Source: an uncultured Thermoanaerobaculum sp. (GTDB lineage Bacteria; Acidobacteriota; Thermoanaerobaculia; Thermoanaerobaculales; Thermoanaerobaculaceae). From it: a DNA stretch of 64,000 nt. Where the stretch lies: the NCBI GenBank assembly GCA_937934115.1, contig CALHAH010000015.1, positions 124,001 to 188,000 of the forward strand, in the 5' to 3' direction. Both the position numbers and the translations under genes were made by a program. Shown here one piece after another: positions 1-11,349 of this stretch. The notes under the pieces were generated by a model. It saw only the letters and a list, made by a program, of their open reading frames with translations, had not been told where the DNA came from and searched no databases. Within the stretch, counting starts at the first letter, position 1, and every line of letters begins with the position of its first letter.

Positions 1-122
1 AGACCGCCACCCTGGAAAACGGCATGGAGGTGCTGGTGCCTCAGTTCATTGAGACCGGTGATACGGTGCGCATCGAAACGGAAACCGGTAAGTACGTGGA
101 ACGCGTGCGCCAGAAAAAATAG
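1..122 (+). CDS. efp: Elongation factor P, C-terminal fragment (cut by window start)
   Basis: Only the last 39 residues are in the window, read from base 3 and ending in TAG. The sequence has the pattern of the EF-P C-terminal OB domain: ATLENG, then VPQFIETGDTVRIET and GKYVERV. EF-P binds the ribosome between the P and E sites and relieves stalling at polyproline stretches. The modified lysine loop lies upstream, outside the window. The match to the conserved tail is clear, but so little is present that nothing can be said about the modification type. Confidence 0.9.
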   Translation, partial: TATLENGMEVLVPQFIETGDTVRIETETGKYVERVRQKK

Positions 123-206
123 CACAACAGCGGGCAAGTCCCCCAAGTCGTTGGGGGTTAATGGCGAAAAAGCGGTATTCGGCTAGACTGGGGGCAGGAG
201 GGCAGC

Positions 207-1649
207 ATGGAAGGAATTTTCCTGGGCAAGGGTGACAGTGCGGTATTTCTTCCATTTTCCAGGGCGAACCGTCATGGCTTGATTGCTGGCGCCACTGGGA
301 CCGGAAAGACCGTTACCCTGCAGGTTTTGGCGGAAGGGTTCTCGCGGGCCGGTGTACCGGTAGTGGCCACGGATGTGAAGGGGGACTTGGCAGGCATTGC
401 TTTCCCCGGCGCTGACAAGGCCCCCTTTGTGAAGCGCGCGCAAGAGCTCGGGCTTTCCTCCTACCAAGGCCAAGCTTTTCCAGTCATCTTTTGGGATGCT
501 CTGGGCGAGCAAGGCCATCCCCTGCGCGCTACGGTTTCGGACGTGGGCCCGCTTTTGTTGTCGCGGCTGTTGCAGCTTTCCGAGGCCCAGGAAGGGGCGC
601 TCAACGTGGCGTTTCGCTGGGCGGATGAGCAGGGCCTGTTGCTGCTGGATTTTAAGGATCTGCAAGCGCTCCTCCAGCACCTCACCACGCGTAAGGACGC
701 CATTGCGGGGATGAGCGTGCCCAGCGCTAGCTTGGGCGCTATCCAACGGCGCTTGGTCGTTCTTCAACAGCAAGGCGCGGAGCGCTTTCTGGGTGAGCCC
801 ATGCTCGATATTCACGATCTCATGCTTCAAGCTCCCAACGGGCGGGGGGCGGTCCATATCTTGGCGTGCGACCGCCTTTTCCAATACCCCCGCCTTTACG
901 CTACCGTGCTTCTTTGGCTTCTTTCTGAGCTTTACGAGAATCTTCCGGAAGTGGGGGATGTACCTAAACCCAAGCTGGTGCTTTTCTTTGACGAGGCTCA
1001 CGTGATCTTCGCGGAGGCCCCAAAGGTGCTTTTGGAGAAAATTGAGCAGGTGGTGCGGTTGGTGCGCTCCAAGGGCGTTGGTGTCTTCTTTGTGACGCAA
1101 AACCCGCTGGACATCCCCGATAGCGTTAGCGCGCAACTAGGACATCGCATCCAGCACGCCCTGCGGGCGTTCACACCGCGAGAGCAGAAGGCCGTGAAAA
1201 CCGCGGCCGACACCTTCAGGCCCAACCCAAAACTGGATACGGCCGCGGTTATTACCCAGTTGGGGATAGGTGAAGCCTTGGTTTCGGTGCTACAAGAGGA
1301 CGGCACTCCCAGCCCCGTGGACCGGGTAAGCATTGCCCCACCCGTTTCTCGGGTTGGTGCGGTGACGCCGGAGGAGCGGGCCAAAGTACGGGCGGCAAGC
1401 CCTCTCGCTGGTAAATACGAGCAAAGCCTGGACCGGGAAAGCGCCTTTGAAGTGCTTTCGCGGCCCCAGGAGGCATCGGTCTGGGGTGGCTGGACGTTCG
1501 CTGGCGGCCAGCCTCGGCGGAGCCAGCCGGTTCGGCGGGGCGATTCCTTGGCGGAAGCACTGCTGAAAAGCGCCGCCCGCTCCGTGGGTTCCACCATTGG
1601 CCGGCAAATTGTGCGTGGGGTCCTCGGCTCCATCCTCCGTGGCCGCTAG
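207..1649 (+). CDS. HerA/FtsK-like P-loop ATPase of the DUF853 (YjgR) family
   Basis: 480 residues, close to the usual size for DUF853 proteins. A Walker A motif GATGTGKT lies at residues 28-35 and a Walker B-like LVLFFDEAH at about 255-263. These are followed by a conserved strand with FFVTQNPLDIP, which in HerA-type ATPases lies near the sensor region. The C-terminal 80 residues are basic and low in complexity. The family is predicted to act on nucleic acid as a ring motor, but its cellular role is not established. The ATG at 207 follows GGGGGCAGGAGGGCAGC, a strong ribosome binding site. The gene stands alone, convergent with the next gene. Confidence 0.85.
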   Translation: MEGIFLGKGDSAVFLPFSRANRHGLIAGATGTGKTVTLQVLAEGFSRAGVPVVATDVKGDLAGIAFPGADKAPFVKRAQELGLSSYQGQAFPVIFWDALGEQGHPLRATVSDVGPLLLSRLLQLSEAQEGALNVAFRWADEQGLLLLDFKDLQALLQHLTTRKDAIAGMSVPSASLGAIQRRLVVLQQQGAERFLGEPMLDIHDLMLQAPNGRGAVHILACDRLFQYPRLYATVLLWLLSELYENLPEVGDVPKPKLVLFFDEAHVIFAEAPKVLLEKIEQVVRLVRSKGVGVFFVTQNPLDIPDSVSAQLGHRIQHALRAFTPREQKAVKTAADTFRPNPKLDTAAVITQLGIGEALVSVLQEDGTPSPVDRVSIAPPVSRVGAVTPEERAKVRAASPLAGKYEQSLDRESAFEVLSRPQEASVWGGWTFAGGQPRRSQPVRRGDSLAEALLKSAARSVGSTIGRQIVRGVLGSILRGR

Positions 1650-1694
1650 GTCGGGCTTTTGCGGTGGAGCTTGTAGCTCTGCTTCCCCTGGGCC

Positions 1695-3908
1695 CTAGAG
1701 GAGCCAATTGTAAGAGAGCTTGAAAAATATCGTGCGACCCATCGTCACGTACGTTTTTTGTTCGTTGCCCCGCATGTTGGTGGAGTAACCTGCGAACACA
1801 AGGCTTTGCGGGTTGAGCTTGTAAGCGAAGAGCACCTGTGCCGTTGTGCTCGTGTTACGACGGTTGGGGGGTTGTTGGTAAAGCTCTGAGTGATGGAGCA
1901 CTTGCGTCCGTTGTACGACCAAGCGGAGGTAACTGCGAACGTTGAAGTGATAGAAGCTGCGCAGGTCAGCCACCAAAGCGCGGTAAAGCTCACCCTGCGC
2001 CACCTCTAACCGCTCACCCGAGAAGTCTCCCTGCAGGTAAAGGTGTCGCCCCAGGTTCCAGGTAAAACCTGGGCTCACGCGGGTGACTTTGGCCGCTTGC
2101 GCGTTGGCATAGTCCACGGTGTCACCGACCTCTACTCCCAGAGACGAGGTAAGGCTCCCCGAAAAGCGCACGTTGCTAAAAAGCCGGAAACGCTGACCGC
2201 TAAACTCCTGGCCATGCCAAACCTCGGTAAAGCGCGTAGCCCGCAGGAAAACCGTGGATTGTAAGGGGCCGGAGTAACGCACCATGGCGGCCACGTTGCG
2301 ATTGAGGAGCTGCCCATGCTGGTCTTCCCAAAAGTTCACTTCCGTGCCAAGGCTTAAGCGCGTGTACCAGCTTCCATCTTCTCCCCAGAGGATGCGCTGG
2401 GCCCCCACCTCACCGCCGCGGATACCCACTTGTGGCAAAAAACCCAAATCCGCGCGGAACGCCTCGGCAACGTTGCGAAGAAAAACCCAGCTTTCCCAGT
2501 TGCGGCGGGAATGGTTAGCTGCCAGCTGCCAAGCATTGCCTTGCAGTTGTTTCCCTCGCAGGGAGGGCTCCCAGCTCGCTAACGCTGGGTATCGCGTTTG
2601 CGACCGCAGGACTTGAAACTGCAGGCTATCGCCCTCGGAAAACCGCACCAGGCCGTCCACCCCCATCACCCGGTTGTGGTACCCGGAGGCTTGGCGGTGG
2701 GAAGCCATGGCTCCCAGGACCGAGGAGCGTCCAAGGTCGTAACGGTAACGGAAAACCGCCCCATCGGAGGGTTGGGGAAGGGTTGCTTGCGAAGATTTGC
2801 GCACACCGGGCAAGAGCACGTTGGTGAGCTCATCGCGCACCGCCAGGACTCCCAAGGTACTTCGCCCTTCTTTGCCTGTGAGCTTAAGCCCCCATTGCGG
2901 GTCCGCAAAGCTCCGGGAGTAAACCACCGGCATAGGGGTGGAAAAGTTTTCGGCGCCCTCCAGGAAAAAAGCACGCTTCTCCGGGTAAAAGAGGGCAAAG
3001 GTGCGGTTTACCGCCAGTTGCGCGGCGTCCGCTTCCACCTGAGAAAAGTCGGGGTTGAGCGTGGCGGTGAGGGAAAGGTTGGGTGTGAGGCCCCAAAGGA
3101 GAGAAAGACCTGAGTCTCCACGGCGGGAAGGGGAGCCCATGATGGGTCTTATTACATCCTCGCGGTTTTGCCACCAAGCTGCAGCAAAGGTGGGGTTTAC
3201 CTCCACGCTGCGCCCAGGACGCGCGGAGGCAAACCCCTCGATTTCAGGTAACTGACACAAAGTGCAGGCGTTGTTGCGGTCCACAGGGTTGGAGAAAAAC
3301 AGCCGTCGCACCAAGCGGGGATAGGACCGCAAAGCCACAAAGCCCCACCTCTTTTTTCCGTTGCCAGCGGGAAAACGCAGGGCGGAAAAAGGGATTTCTA
3401 TTTCCACCTCGTATCCGAAATCCGTGATGCGGCCGGCCGCATGCCAGGTGAAGTCGAAGCTATAGTTTTCCGGGTCGCCGCTGGTGGTCTCGCTGCGAAT
3501 CCCGTCCGCCTGCACCCCGAGAGGGTTCACGGCAAAGGTGTACGCCCGCCGCTTGTCGGCAAAGGTGTCCAGCATGAAGCCCACAAAGTCGTCCCGAAAA
3601 AGGCGATCGCGATCGGAGTAATGGGCGCGGATTTCCTTGGGGTTGGGATCGTAGGCTTTGAAGCCTACCAACAGCGCGTATGGGGTACTCACCAGGAAAC
3701 AGGTAGTGCGCACCCCTGCTGGTGTGTTGTCGCCCGGCTCTACCTCGTAGGGGAGGTCGAAAGCCAAGGCCTTTTGCCACGCAGGCTCGTCCAAGAACCC
3801 GTCAATGCGAACGTCACTGTTGACCTCAGGAACTTCGAGGGCTTGCGCATGCCCCCAGCCCCCGAAAGCCAATACCAACAAAATCGTCACCGCTCCGCGC
3901 CCTCGCAT
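1695..3908 (-). CDS. DUF5916 protein with N-terminal CBM9-like domain, probably outer membrane
   Basis: 737 residues. A signal peptide (MRGRGAVTILLVLAFGGWGHAQA) precedes a CBM9-like beta-sandwich starting at VRIDGFLDEPAW, residues about 30-210. A long region rich in alternating beta strands and aromatic residues follows. It ends in a strand finishing with LL, as expected of an outer-membrane barrel. This arrangement is typical of DUF5916 proteins, many of which sit near transport or peptidase genes; their function is unknown. ATG 3908 is preferred over GTG 3917 because GGAGG lies 8 bases before it. It has its own likely promoter and is convergent with the HerA-like gene. Confidence 0.8.
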   Translation of the reverse strand: MRGRGAVTILLVLAFGGWGHAQALEVPEVNSDVRIDGFLDEPAWQKALAFDLPYEVEPGDNTPAGVRTTCFLVSTPYALLVGFKAYDPNPKEIRAHYSDRDRLFRDDFVGFMLDTFADKRRAYTFAVNPLGVQADGIRSETTSGDPENYSFDFTWHAAGRITDFGYEVEIEIPFSALRFPAGNGKKRWGFVALRSYPRLVRRLFFSNPVDRNNACTLCQLPEIEGFASARPGRSVEVNPTFAAAWWQNREDVIRPIMGSPSRRGDSGLSLLWGLTPNLSLTATLNPDFSQVEADAAQLAVNRTFALFYPEKRAFFLEGAENFSTPMPVVYSRSFADPQWGLKLTGKEGRSTLGVLAVRDELTNVLLPGVRKSSQATLPQPSDGAVFRYRYDLGRSSVLGAMASHRQASGYHNRVMGVDGLVRFSEGDSLQFQVLRSQTRYPALASWEPSLRGKQLQGNAWQLAANHSRRNWESWVFLRNVAEAFRADLGFLPQVGIRGGEVGAQRILWGEDGSWYTRLSLGTEVNFWEDQHGQLLNRNVAAMVRYSGPLQSTVFLRATRFTEVWHGQEFSGQRFRLFSNVRFSGSLTSSLGVEVGDTVDYANAQAAKVTRVSPGFTWNLGRHLYLQGDFSGERLEVAQGELYRALVADLRSFYHFNVRSYLRLVVQRTQVLHHSELYQQPPNRRNTSTTAQVLFAYKLNPQSLVFAGYSTNMRGNEQKTYVTMGRTIFFKLSYNWLL

Positions 3909-3943
3909 CACTGCCACCTCCGGTCATGCCCGACCCGCAGGAC

Positions 3944-3973
3944 ATTTAACGTGAAACGGGGAAGGAGGTTCAA
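3944..3973 (-). promoter_or_regulatory. Predicted sigma-70 promoter for the DUF5916 gene
   Basis: On the minus strand, TTGAAC (3973-3968) is followed 18 bases later by TTAAAT (3949-3944), about 35 bases before the start codon. Prediction is by eye from consensus. Confidence 0.45.
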
Positions 3974-4011
3974 AAGCGCGATGGGCACTGACGCTTGGCG
4001 CCAGCTTCCTG

Positions 4012-5466
4012 CTAGCTGCTCACCGTGCTTTCAGAAAAGACCTGGGCGGTAAAAACCGAGAGGTCGGCGCTGCGCCAGGCGTCGGGGGGGAGCCCCGCTT
4101 TTTGCGCCAAACGGGAAAGAAACGTTTCCAAACCCCAGCCGGTTTCCGTCGCCACTTGCGGGAGAAAAACCGCACTGTGGCCAGCTTTTTTGAGGATGAC
4201 GCCGTGCTCTCCCAGGCGAATGAACTCGGCGGCGGGCACAGGTTGGGGCGGGGAAAGCACCGAAATTTCCACCTCCAGAAAGGCAAGCTCGGCAAAACGC
4301 ACAGCAGAAAAGCGCGGATCATAGAGCACCTGCACGGCAGCGTGAATCACGGTGTCTACCAAGCCACCGACGGGTTGCAAAAGGCCAATGCAACCGCGAA
4401 GGTCCTTTTTGGGGAGCGTGTGCAAGGTGACAAAGGCCCCTTGGGGCGCCAACAGGGAGGGCGTGACAGGGTGTGAGGCAAACCACAGGGCCAACTGCTC
4501 GCCACGGGTGAGGTGGGTTTCCATGGTGGCGCGGGCTAGGGCGAGAAGAGCTTTCTGTTCCTCAAGGGTAAGGGGAGCGGGCGGGGCTAACGTTTCCTCC
4601 CGCCAGGGGGTCCACTCTCCGGAATACCCTGCGGCCACGTAGGTTACCACCTGGTGCCAATCCCCGCTTACCTCGCCAGAGGTAGAAAGGTGGAGGAGCT
4701 TACCCTGGCCACTAAAAGCGTGGCGCAAGAGCTGCAACAGGACCGCAATGGGCTTGGCACCGCACACGCTGTCATCGCTCACCTCCACCTGGTGCCAAAA
4801 CCCGCGCACGTCCAAAGCCGCGGCCCGACCCGCTGTGCGTTCCGCCCGTGTCTTCAGGTGCAGGTCAAGGTCTTCGTTTTCGGGGAAAACCACGTAACCG
4901 TATGCCCGTCCATGGTGCGTGAAATCCGAGGAAACCACCACGGCGGTGTCCGGCGTAAGCAAAGGCGAAAGCCCCCGCGCCAGCTCTTCGGTTTCAGCCA
5001 AGGTGGTTTGGCTGCCAATGAGTACCGGCACAATGCGCGCGTGAGGGGCCCTTTTTTGAATGAACGGCAGCTCCACCTCCAGGCAGTGCTCGGGGTCGTG
5101 AGCTTGCGGAGGGCCAGCAAAGGTGGGGTGTTCTCTAAGTTGCGACAGGGCCTCCAAGTCCAGGGCCACCTCGCCCAAGGGCGTGGCAAAGGCGCCAAGG
5201 TGGGGGGCGGGAAGTGCGCCCCCAGAAAAGGAGCGGAAATGGGAGGGACCCAGCAGGATAACCCGCGACACCTCAGGGCTAAGGTGAGCCAAGGCGTAGC
5301 CGGCAGTGCGGCCGGAGAAGACGTATCCGGCGTGGGGGGCTATGATTGCCACGCAGGGTTTGCCGTTGCTGCCGTCAGCAAGGAAGCGTTCCACTTCGTG
5401 GCTCAGCTGCAAGGGGAAAGATGGGTAAAAGCTGCCAGCCACCGCCGGAGGCCGCACGCCCCTCAT
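4012..5466 (-). CDS. Memo-like (AmmeMemoRadiSam B) and AMMECR1 (A) fusion protein
   Basis: 484 residues. The N-terminal half (about 1-265) is Memo-like: it starts RPPAVAGSFYP and has IAPHAGYVFSGRTAGYA and LLGPSHF, the regions that supply metal-binding His residues in Memo. The C-terminal half (about 300-484) is an AMMECR1 domain with the invariant LRGCIGLL. The two proteins usually occur with a radical SAM enzyme as the uncharacterised AmmeMemoRadiSam system; here they are one chain and no radical SAM gene is in the window. ATG 5466 overlaps the stop of the symporter gene by 4 bases (ATGA), so translation is probably coupled. The reading frame stays open far upstream, but that part is antisense-like and overlaps the symporter gene. 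Confidence 0.88.
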   Translation of the reverse strand: MRGVRPPAVAGSFYPSFPLQLSHEVERFLADGSNGKPCVAIIAPHAGYVFSGRTAGYALAHLSPEVSRVILLGPSHFRSFSGGALPAPHLGAFATPLGEVALDLEALSQLREHPTFAGPPQAHDPEHCLEVELPFIQKRAPHARIVPVLIGSQTTLAETEELARGLSPLLTPDTAVVVSSDFTHHGRAYGYVVFPENEDLDLHLKTRAERTAGRAAALDVRGFWHQVEVSDDSVCGAKPIAVLLQLLRHAFSGQGKLLHLSTSGEVSGDWHQVVTYVAAGYSGEWTPWREETLAPPAPLTLEEQKALLALARATMETHLTRGEQLALWFASHPVTPSLLAPQGAFVTLHTLPKKDLRGCIGLLQPVGGLVDTVIHAAVQVLYDPRFSAVRFAELAFLEVEISVLSPPQPVPAAEFIRLGEHGVILKKAGHSAVFLPQVATETGWGLETFLSRLAQKAGLPPDAWRSADLSVFTAQVFSESTVSS

Positions 5467-6854
5467 GATTGCCTCCTCCTGCCCAAACAAATAAGCCCAA
5501 AGCCCAGCTTTGGCAACAGCCGGTCTGCGACCCAAACCGCCAGCGACCAAAGCAGTGCTGGAAAGACTGGTTCCAGTTCCAACGGGTAAACCCCACCTTC
5601 CCGCGCCCAGAGCCAGGAGGTGGCCAGAAGCGCCGAACCCAGGACGGCCACCAGGGCAGCCCGCGGAGAAAACCACAGGCGCCGGGGGGCATGGGCCAGA
5701 ACCAAGGGCAAGAGCAAGCTGGAAGTCACAATGCTGCCCACGTCGTGCCAAATGAGCACCACGCTCCCCAGGGTCAAAGCCAGCACCGCTGCGACCAAAC
5801 CTGTAAGCGCCAAGCTTGCAGCAATGAACGGACGCTCTTGGGTTTTCCATGGGGAGGGCAAAAGATCGTGACCTACGGTGGCAGCGGCCAAGAACAGGTA
5901 CGAGTGGGCGGTGGAGGAAACGGTGGCGAAAAGACCTACGGCAAACACCGCGTTGAGCCAAGGGGGAAGCAGAAGGTTGCCTAAGGCGGGGTAGGCTAGG
6001 CCAGGGTCGGTTAGGTTTGGCACCAAAACCCGCGCCGCCAAGCCGGAAAACGTGGTCAAAAAATCGAAAACCACCCAAAAGGCCACAGAAATAAGCACCC
6101 CGTTGCGGGCTACGTGCGGGGTAGCGGCGGCGTAGCAGCGCTGGTAAAAGGTGGGCTCCACCAGCGTTTGCAGGGCAATCACGTACCAAACGGCAATGGC
6201 CTGCAAAGAAAGCCCCCCGGTCCAGGTCTTGTGGGTTTCGGGAAGCAAGGCCCACAGGCTGGCGAAGCCGCCAAGCCTGAACACGGCAACCGGCAAAATG
6301 ATGAGGAACGCCAAATACATGAGCGCAAACTGGAAGAGGTTGGCACGCACCACGGTGCGGAAGCCACCCAGGACCACGGAGGCCACGGTCACGGCCGTCG
6401 TCAGCGCCACGCCCCAGGGGCGTGGTATCCCCAGGTAGACCTCCACCAGTTGCCCCAGCATCAGCACGTACGCCGCGGGGGTGGCCATGAGCAACACCAA
6501 AAACGCGCCCATCGTGGCGGTGGCGGGCCCGTAAGCCGCTCGCAACTGCTCGGGTATGGAAAGTACCGCCGCGCGCCGAGCCCGGGAGGCCAAGCCGAAG
6601 GCAAAGAGCAGTGCCGCGAGGTAGTAGGGCACCCCAAAAACCACCCAGTTGGCAAGGCCGTAACGGTACGAAAACTCCCCTACGCCCAGGACCCCGCCAT
6701 ACCATGTGGCCACCAAGGTGGCGACGAAAGGGAGCAAGGTGAGGTTCCGGCCGGCTAAAAGGTAGTCCAAAAGCTTTGTGCTTCTGGCCTTCCGGTCCAA
6801 AAGCAAAAGGATTCCCGCATAAACCGCAAGGCCGGCAAGCACCGAGACGTTCAT
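5463..6854 (-). CDS. Sodium:solute symporter family transporter
   Basis: 463 residues with about 12-13 hydrophobic helices starting at the N-terminus. The segment GGFRTVVRANLFQFALM fits the SSS-family signature in transmembrane helix 5-6, and the early GRNLTLLPFVATLVATWYGG matches the sodium-site region of helix 1. Substrate cannot be told from sequence. It starts 17 bases after the alkaline phosphatase stop and overlaps the Memo-AMMECR1 start, so the three genes form an operon. No clear Shine-Dalgarno precedes the ATG, so translation may depend on upstream reading. Confidence 0.85.
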   Translation of the reverse strand: MNVSVLAGLAVYAGILLLLDRKARSTKLLDYLLAGRNLTLLPFVATLVATWYGGVLGVGEFSYRYGLANWVVFGVPYYLAALLFAFGLASRARRAAVLSIPEQLRAAYGPATATMGAFLVLLMATPAAYVLMLGQLVEVYLGIPRPWGVALTTAVTVASVVLGGFRTVVRANLFQFALMYLAFLIILPVAVFRLGGFASLWALLPETHKTWTGGLSLQAIAVWYVIALQTLVEPTFYQRCYAAATPHVARNGVLISVAFWVVFDFLTTFSGLAARVLVPNLTDPGLAYPALGNLLLPPWLNAVFAVGLFATVSSTAHSYLFLAAATVGHDLLPSPWKTQERPFIAASLALTGLVAAVLALTLGSVVLIWHDVGSIVTSSLLLPLVLAHAPRRLWFSPRAALVAVLGSALLATSWLWAREGGVYPLELEPVFPALLWSLAVWVADRLLPKLGFGLICLGRRRQS

Positions 6855-6871
6855 GGTGCAATGGGGGGGTG

Positions 6872-8623
6872 CTACGGTTGCGGTGCCAGCGCCTGAAGGA
6901 TGGCAAAGAAGATTTCGGTGTTGTCGCGAACGCCAGAAAGACGCTCCGCTCCGGGGCCCAAGGCCATAAGCGGCACGTCTGCTCCCGTGTGCACCCCACG
7001 GTCGGGGGCGTAGCCTTTTTCCGGCACCGTAACCTCAGTTACGCCGGTGTAAAGCACCCCGGTTTGCCCGTCTTTTTCTGGGTTCGCATGCACTTTCCCG
7101 TCTTGCCCTGGCTTAGCCGGGGCCACGGGCTTGGGTTGCGCACGAAAATCGTCAAAGTGATCGGGGGCACCCCCAAAGTGCATCACCAGCTTCTTCGCTG
7201 GGTCGGGGTTGTGGGGGTAGCCGTCGCCGGTGGCATCGGCTGCGTCGGGGAAGCCCATGCGGTCGTAGGTACCCACCTGATCGCGGGTGCCGGTCTTGGT
7301 GGGGTCGGTAACCCCTGGCAGCACCAACCCACCGGTTTCGTGATCGGCGGTGAGAATAACCAAGGTATCGTTGGTGGGATCGGCATCAGAGTTGGTTTTT
7401 TGGGCAAACTCCAGCGCCACCTTGAGGGCTTGGTCCAAGTTGTAGATCTCCCAAAGCATGCGCTCGGCGTCCAGCATGTGCGCGTGCTTGTCAATGAGAG
7501 CCGCTTCCACCATGAGGAAAAAACCACCGGGGTGGTTGTGGAGCACTTCCAGGGCAGCTTTTGTCATGGCCGCCAGCGAAGGTTGATCCCCGTACTGGCC
7601 TACCACCGAGGGGTCCCCCAGCTTTTGGATATCAAAGGGGGAGTTCATGTGGCGGTCGGCAAACAACCCCAGAAGCTTTTGGGGCTTACGGGCCTGAGCT
7701 TCGGCCAGCTCAGTGGCGGAAAAAACTTGGGCGAAACCTTGCGTTGCCAAAAAGGGCAGCAGATCTGGGTTGGAAAAGGTCTTTTTTCCCCCGCCTAAAA
7801 GCACACGAACCCCGCAAGGTTCCACATTTTCCACAAGCTGCCGCGCAATGCGGCTGGCCTCGCCGCGGTCGGCCACGTGAGCTAGGAACGCCGCCGGTGT
7901 GGCATCGGTGAGGTCTGCCGTGCTCACCAGTCCGGAAACCATCCCCCGCGTGCGGTAAAGCAAGCAGGGGAGCGTCTCCACCGTGGGGTTGTCCACGTCC
8001 TCATCGGTACTGTCGGGGAAGACCCCCATCATGCCGTTGGCGGTCTTGGTGCCCGTGGCGAAAGCGTGGGCGCCCGCCGCCGAATCGGTCACGAATCCGG
8101 AAAGTGAGGACGTGATCAGTGCACCTTGCACCGGCAACCTGTCCATGGCCAAAAAACCGCGGGTCTTGCCCCCTTCAAAGCCGTAAAGGAAGGCCCGAGC
8201 GGCGGTGCGGTGAGCAAAGCCAAAACCGTCCCCTACCAGGAGGATGACATGGCGTACCTTGCCCTCAGGTCCAGGCCAGGGAATCGCCTCAAATTCATGG
8301 CGGGCGCTGGCCACCACCTGCGTTTGTCCCTTCTTGCCGAGCTTTTGTAGCAAGCGGAACTCCAAAGTGTGAACACCCGGTTGCACCACGCTCACACTTC
8401 GCGCCACAAAGCGTTTGCCTCGCACCTCCCCGCCCAGGGGTTGGCCATCCAGTGTGGCTTCCCAAAAAGCCCCGGATGGCATTTCTGCTTCTACCTGCAC
8501 GTCAAAGCGCTGACCCACCGCTACGGTGCTGCGGGGGGGTGGGCTCAAAACCGTAAGGCCAGCAGAAAAAGCGGAAAAAGGCGTGACCAACCAAACCAAA
8601 GCCCAAACCAAACGACGTCCCAT
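6872..8623 (-). CDS. Alkaline phosphatase, exported, with N-terminal Ig-like domain
   Basis: 583 residues. A signal peptide (MGRRLVWALVWLVTPFSAFSA) is followed by a beta-rich Ig-like domain at about 25-115, then the alkaline phosphatase fold. Metal and catalytic motifs are visible: LLVGDGFG near 125, the nucleophile serine in TDSAAGAHAFATG near residue 180, and ADHETGG near 427. It hydrolyses phosphomonoesters in the periplasm, yielding phosphate. ATG 8623 has GGGAGG 8 bases upstream and begins the signal peptide; the longer frame to 8719 lacks this. It lies in a likely operon with the aminotransferase upstream and the symporter downstream. Confidence 0.9.
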   Translation of the reverse strand: MGRRLVWALVWLVTPFSAFSAGLTVLSPPPRSTVAVGQRFDVQVEAEMPSGAFWEATLDGQPLGGEVRGKRFVARSVSVVQPGVHTLEFRLLQKLGKKGQTQVVASARHEFEAIPWPGPEGKVRHVILLVGDGFGFAHRTAARAFLYGFEGGKTRGFLAMDRLPVQGALITSSLSGFVTDSAAGAHAFATGTKTANGMMGVFPDSTDEDVDNPTVETLPCLLYRTRGMVSGLVSTADLTDATPAAFLAHVADRGEASRIARQLVENVEPCGVRVLLGGGKKTFSNPDLLPFLATQGFAQVFSATELAEAQARKPQKLLGLFADRHMNSPFDIQKLGDPSVVGQYGDQPSLAAMTKAALEVLHNHPGGFFLMVEAALIDKHAHMLDAERMLWEIYNLDQALKVALEFAQKTNSDADPTNDTLVILTADHETGGLVLPGVTDPTKTGTRDQVGTYDRMGFPDAADATGDGYPHNPDPAKKLVMHFGGAPDHFDDFRAQPKPVAPAKPGQDGKVHANPEKDGQTGVLYTGVTEVTVPEKGYAPDRGVHTGADVPLMALGPGAERLSGVRDNTEIFFAILQALAPQP

Positions 8624-8661
8624 AGTTGCCTCCCATGGCCATCCTAGCCGCCAGGTGCCCC

Positions 8662-11311
<2,650 letters not shown>

Positions 11312-11349
11312 AACCGGTGTAGAAGCACGTTGCGTGCGGGAGGCGGGCC

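Noticed and set aside
183-1136. 317-residue minus-strand frame over the HerA-like gene
   Set aside because: The plus-strand ATPase has clear Walker motifs; the antisense frame has none.
4012-6999. A single open frame of 995 residues over the symporter and Memo-AMMECR1 region
   Set aside because: Its first 510 residues are a shadow of the symporter gene in another frame; the real Memo start is ATG 5466.
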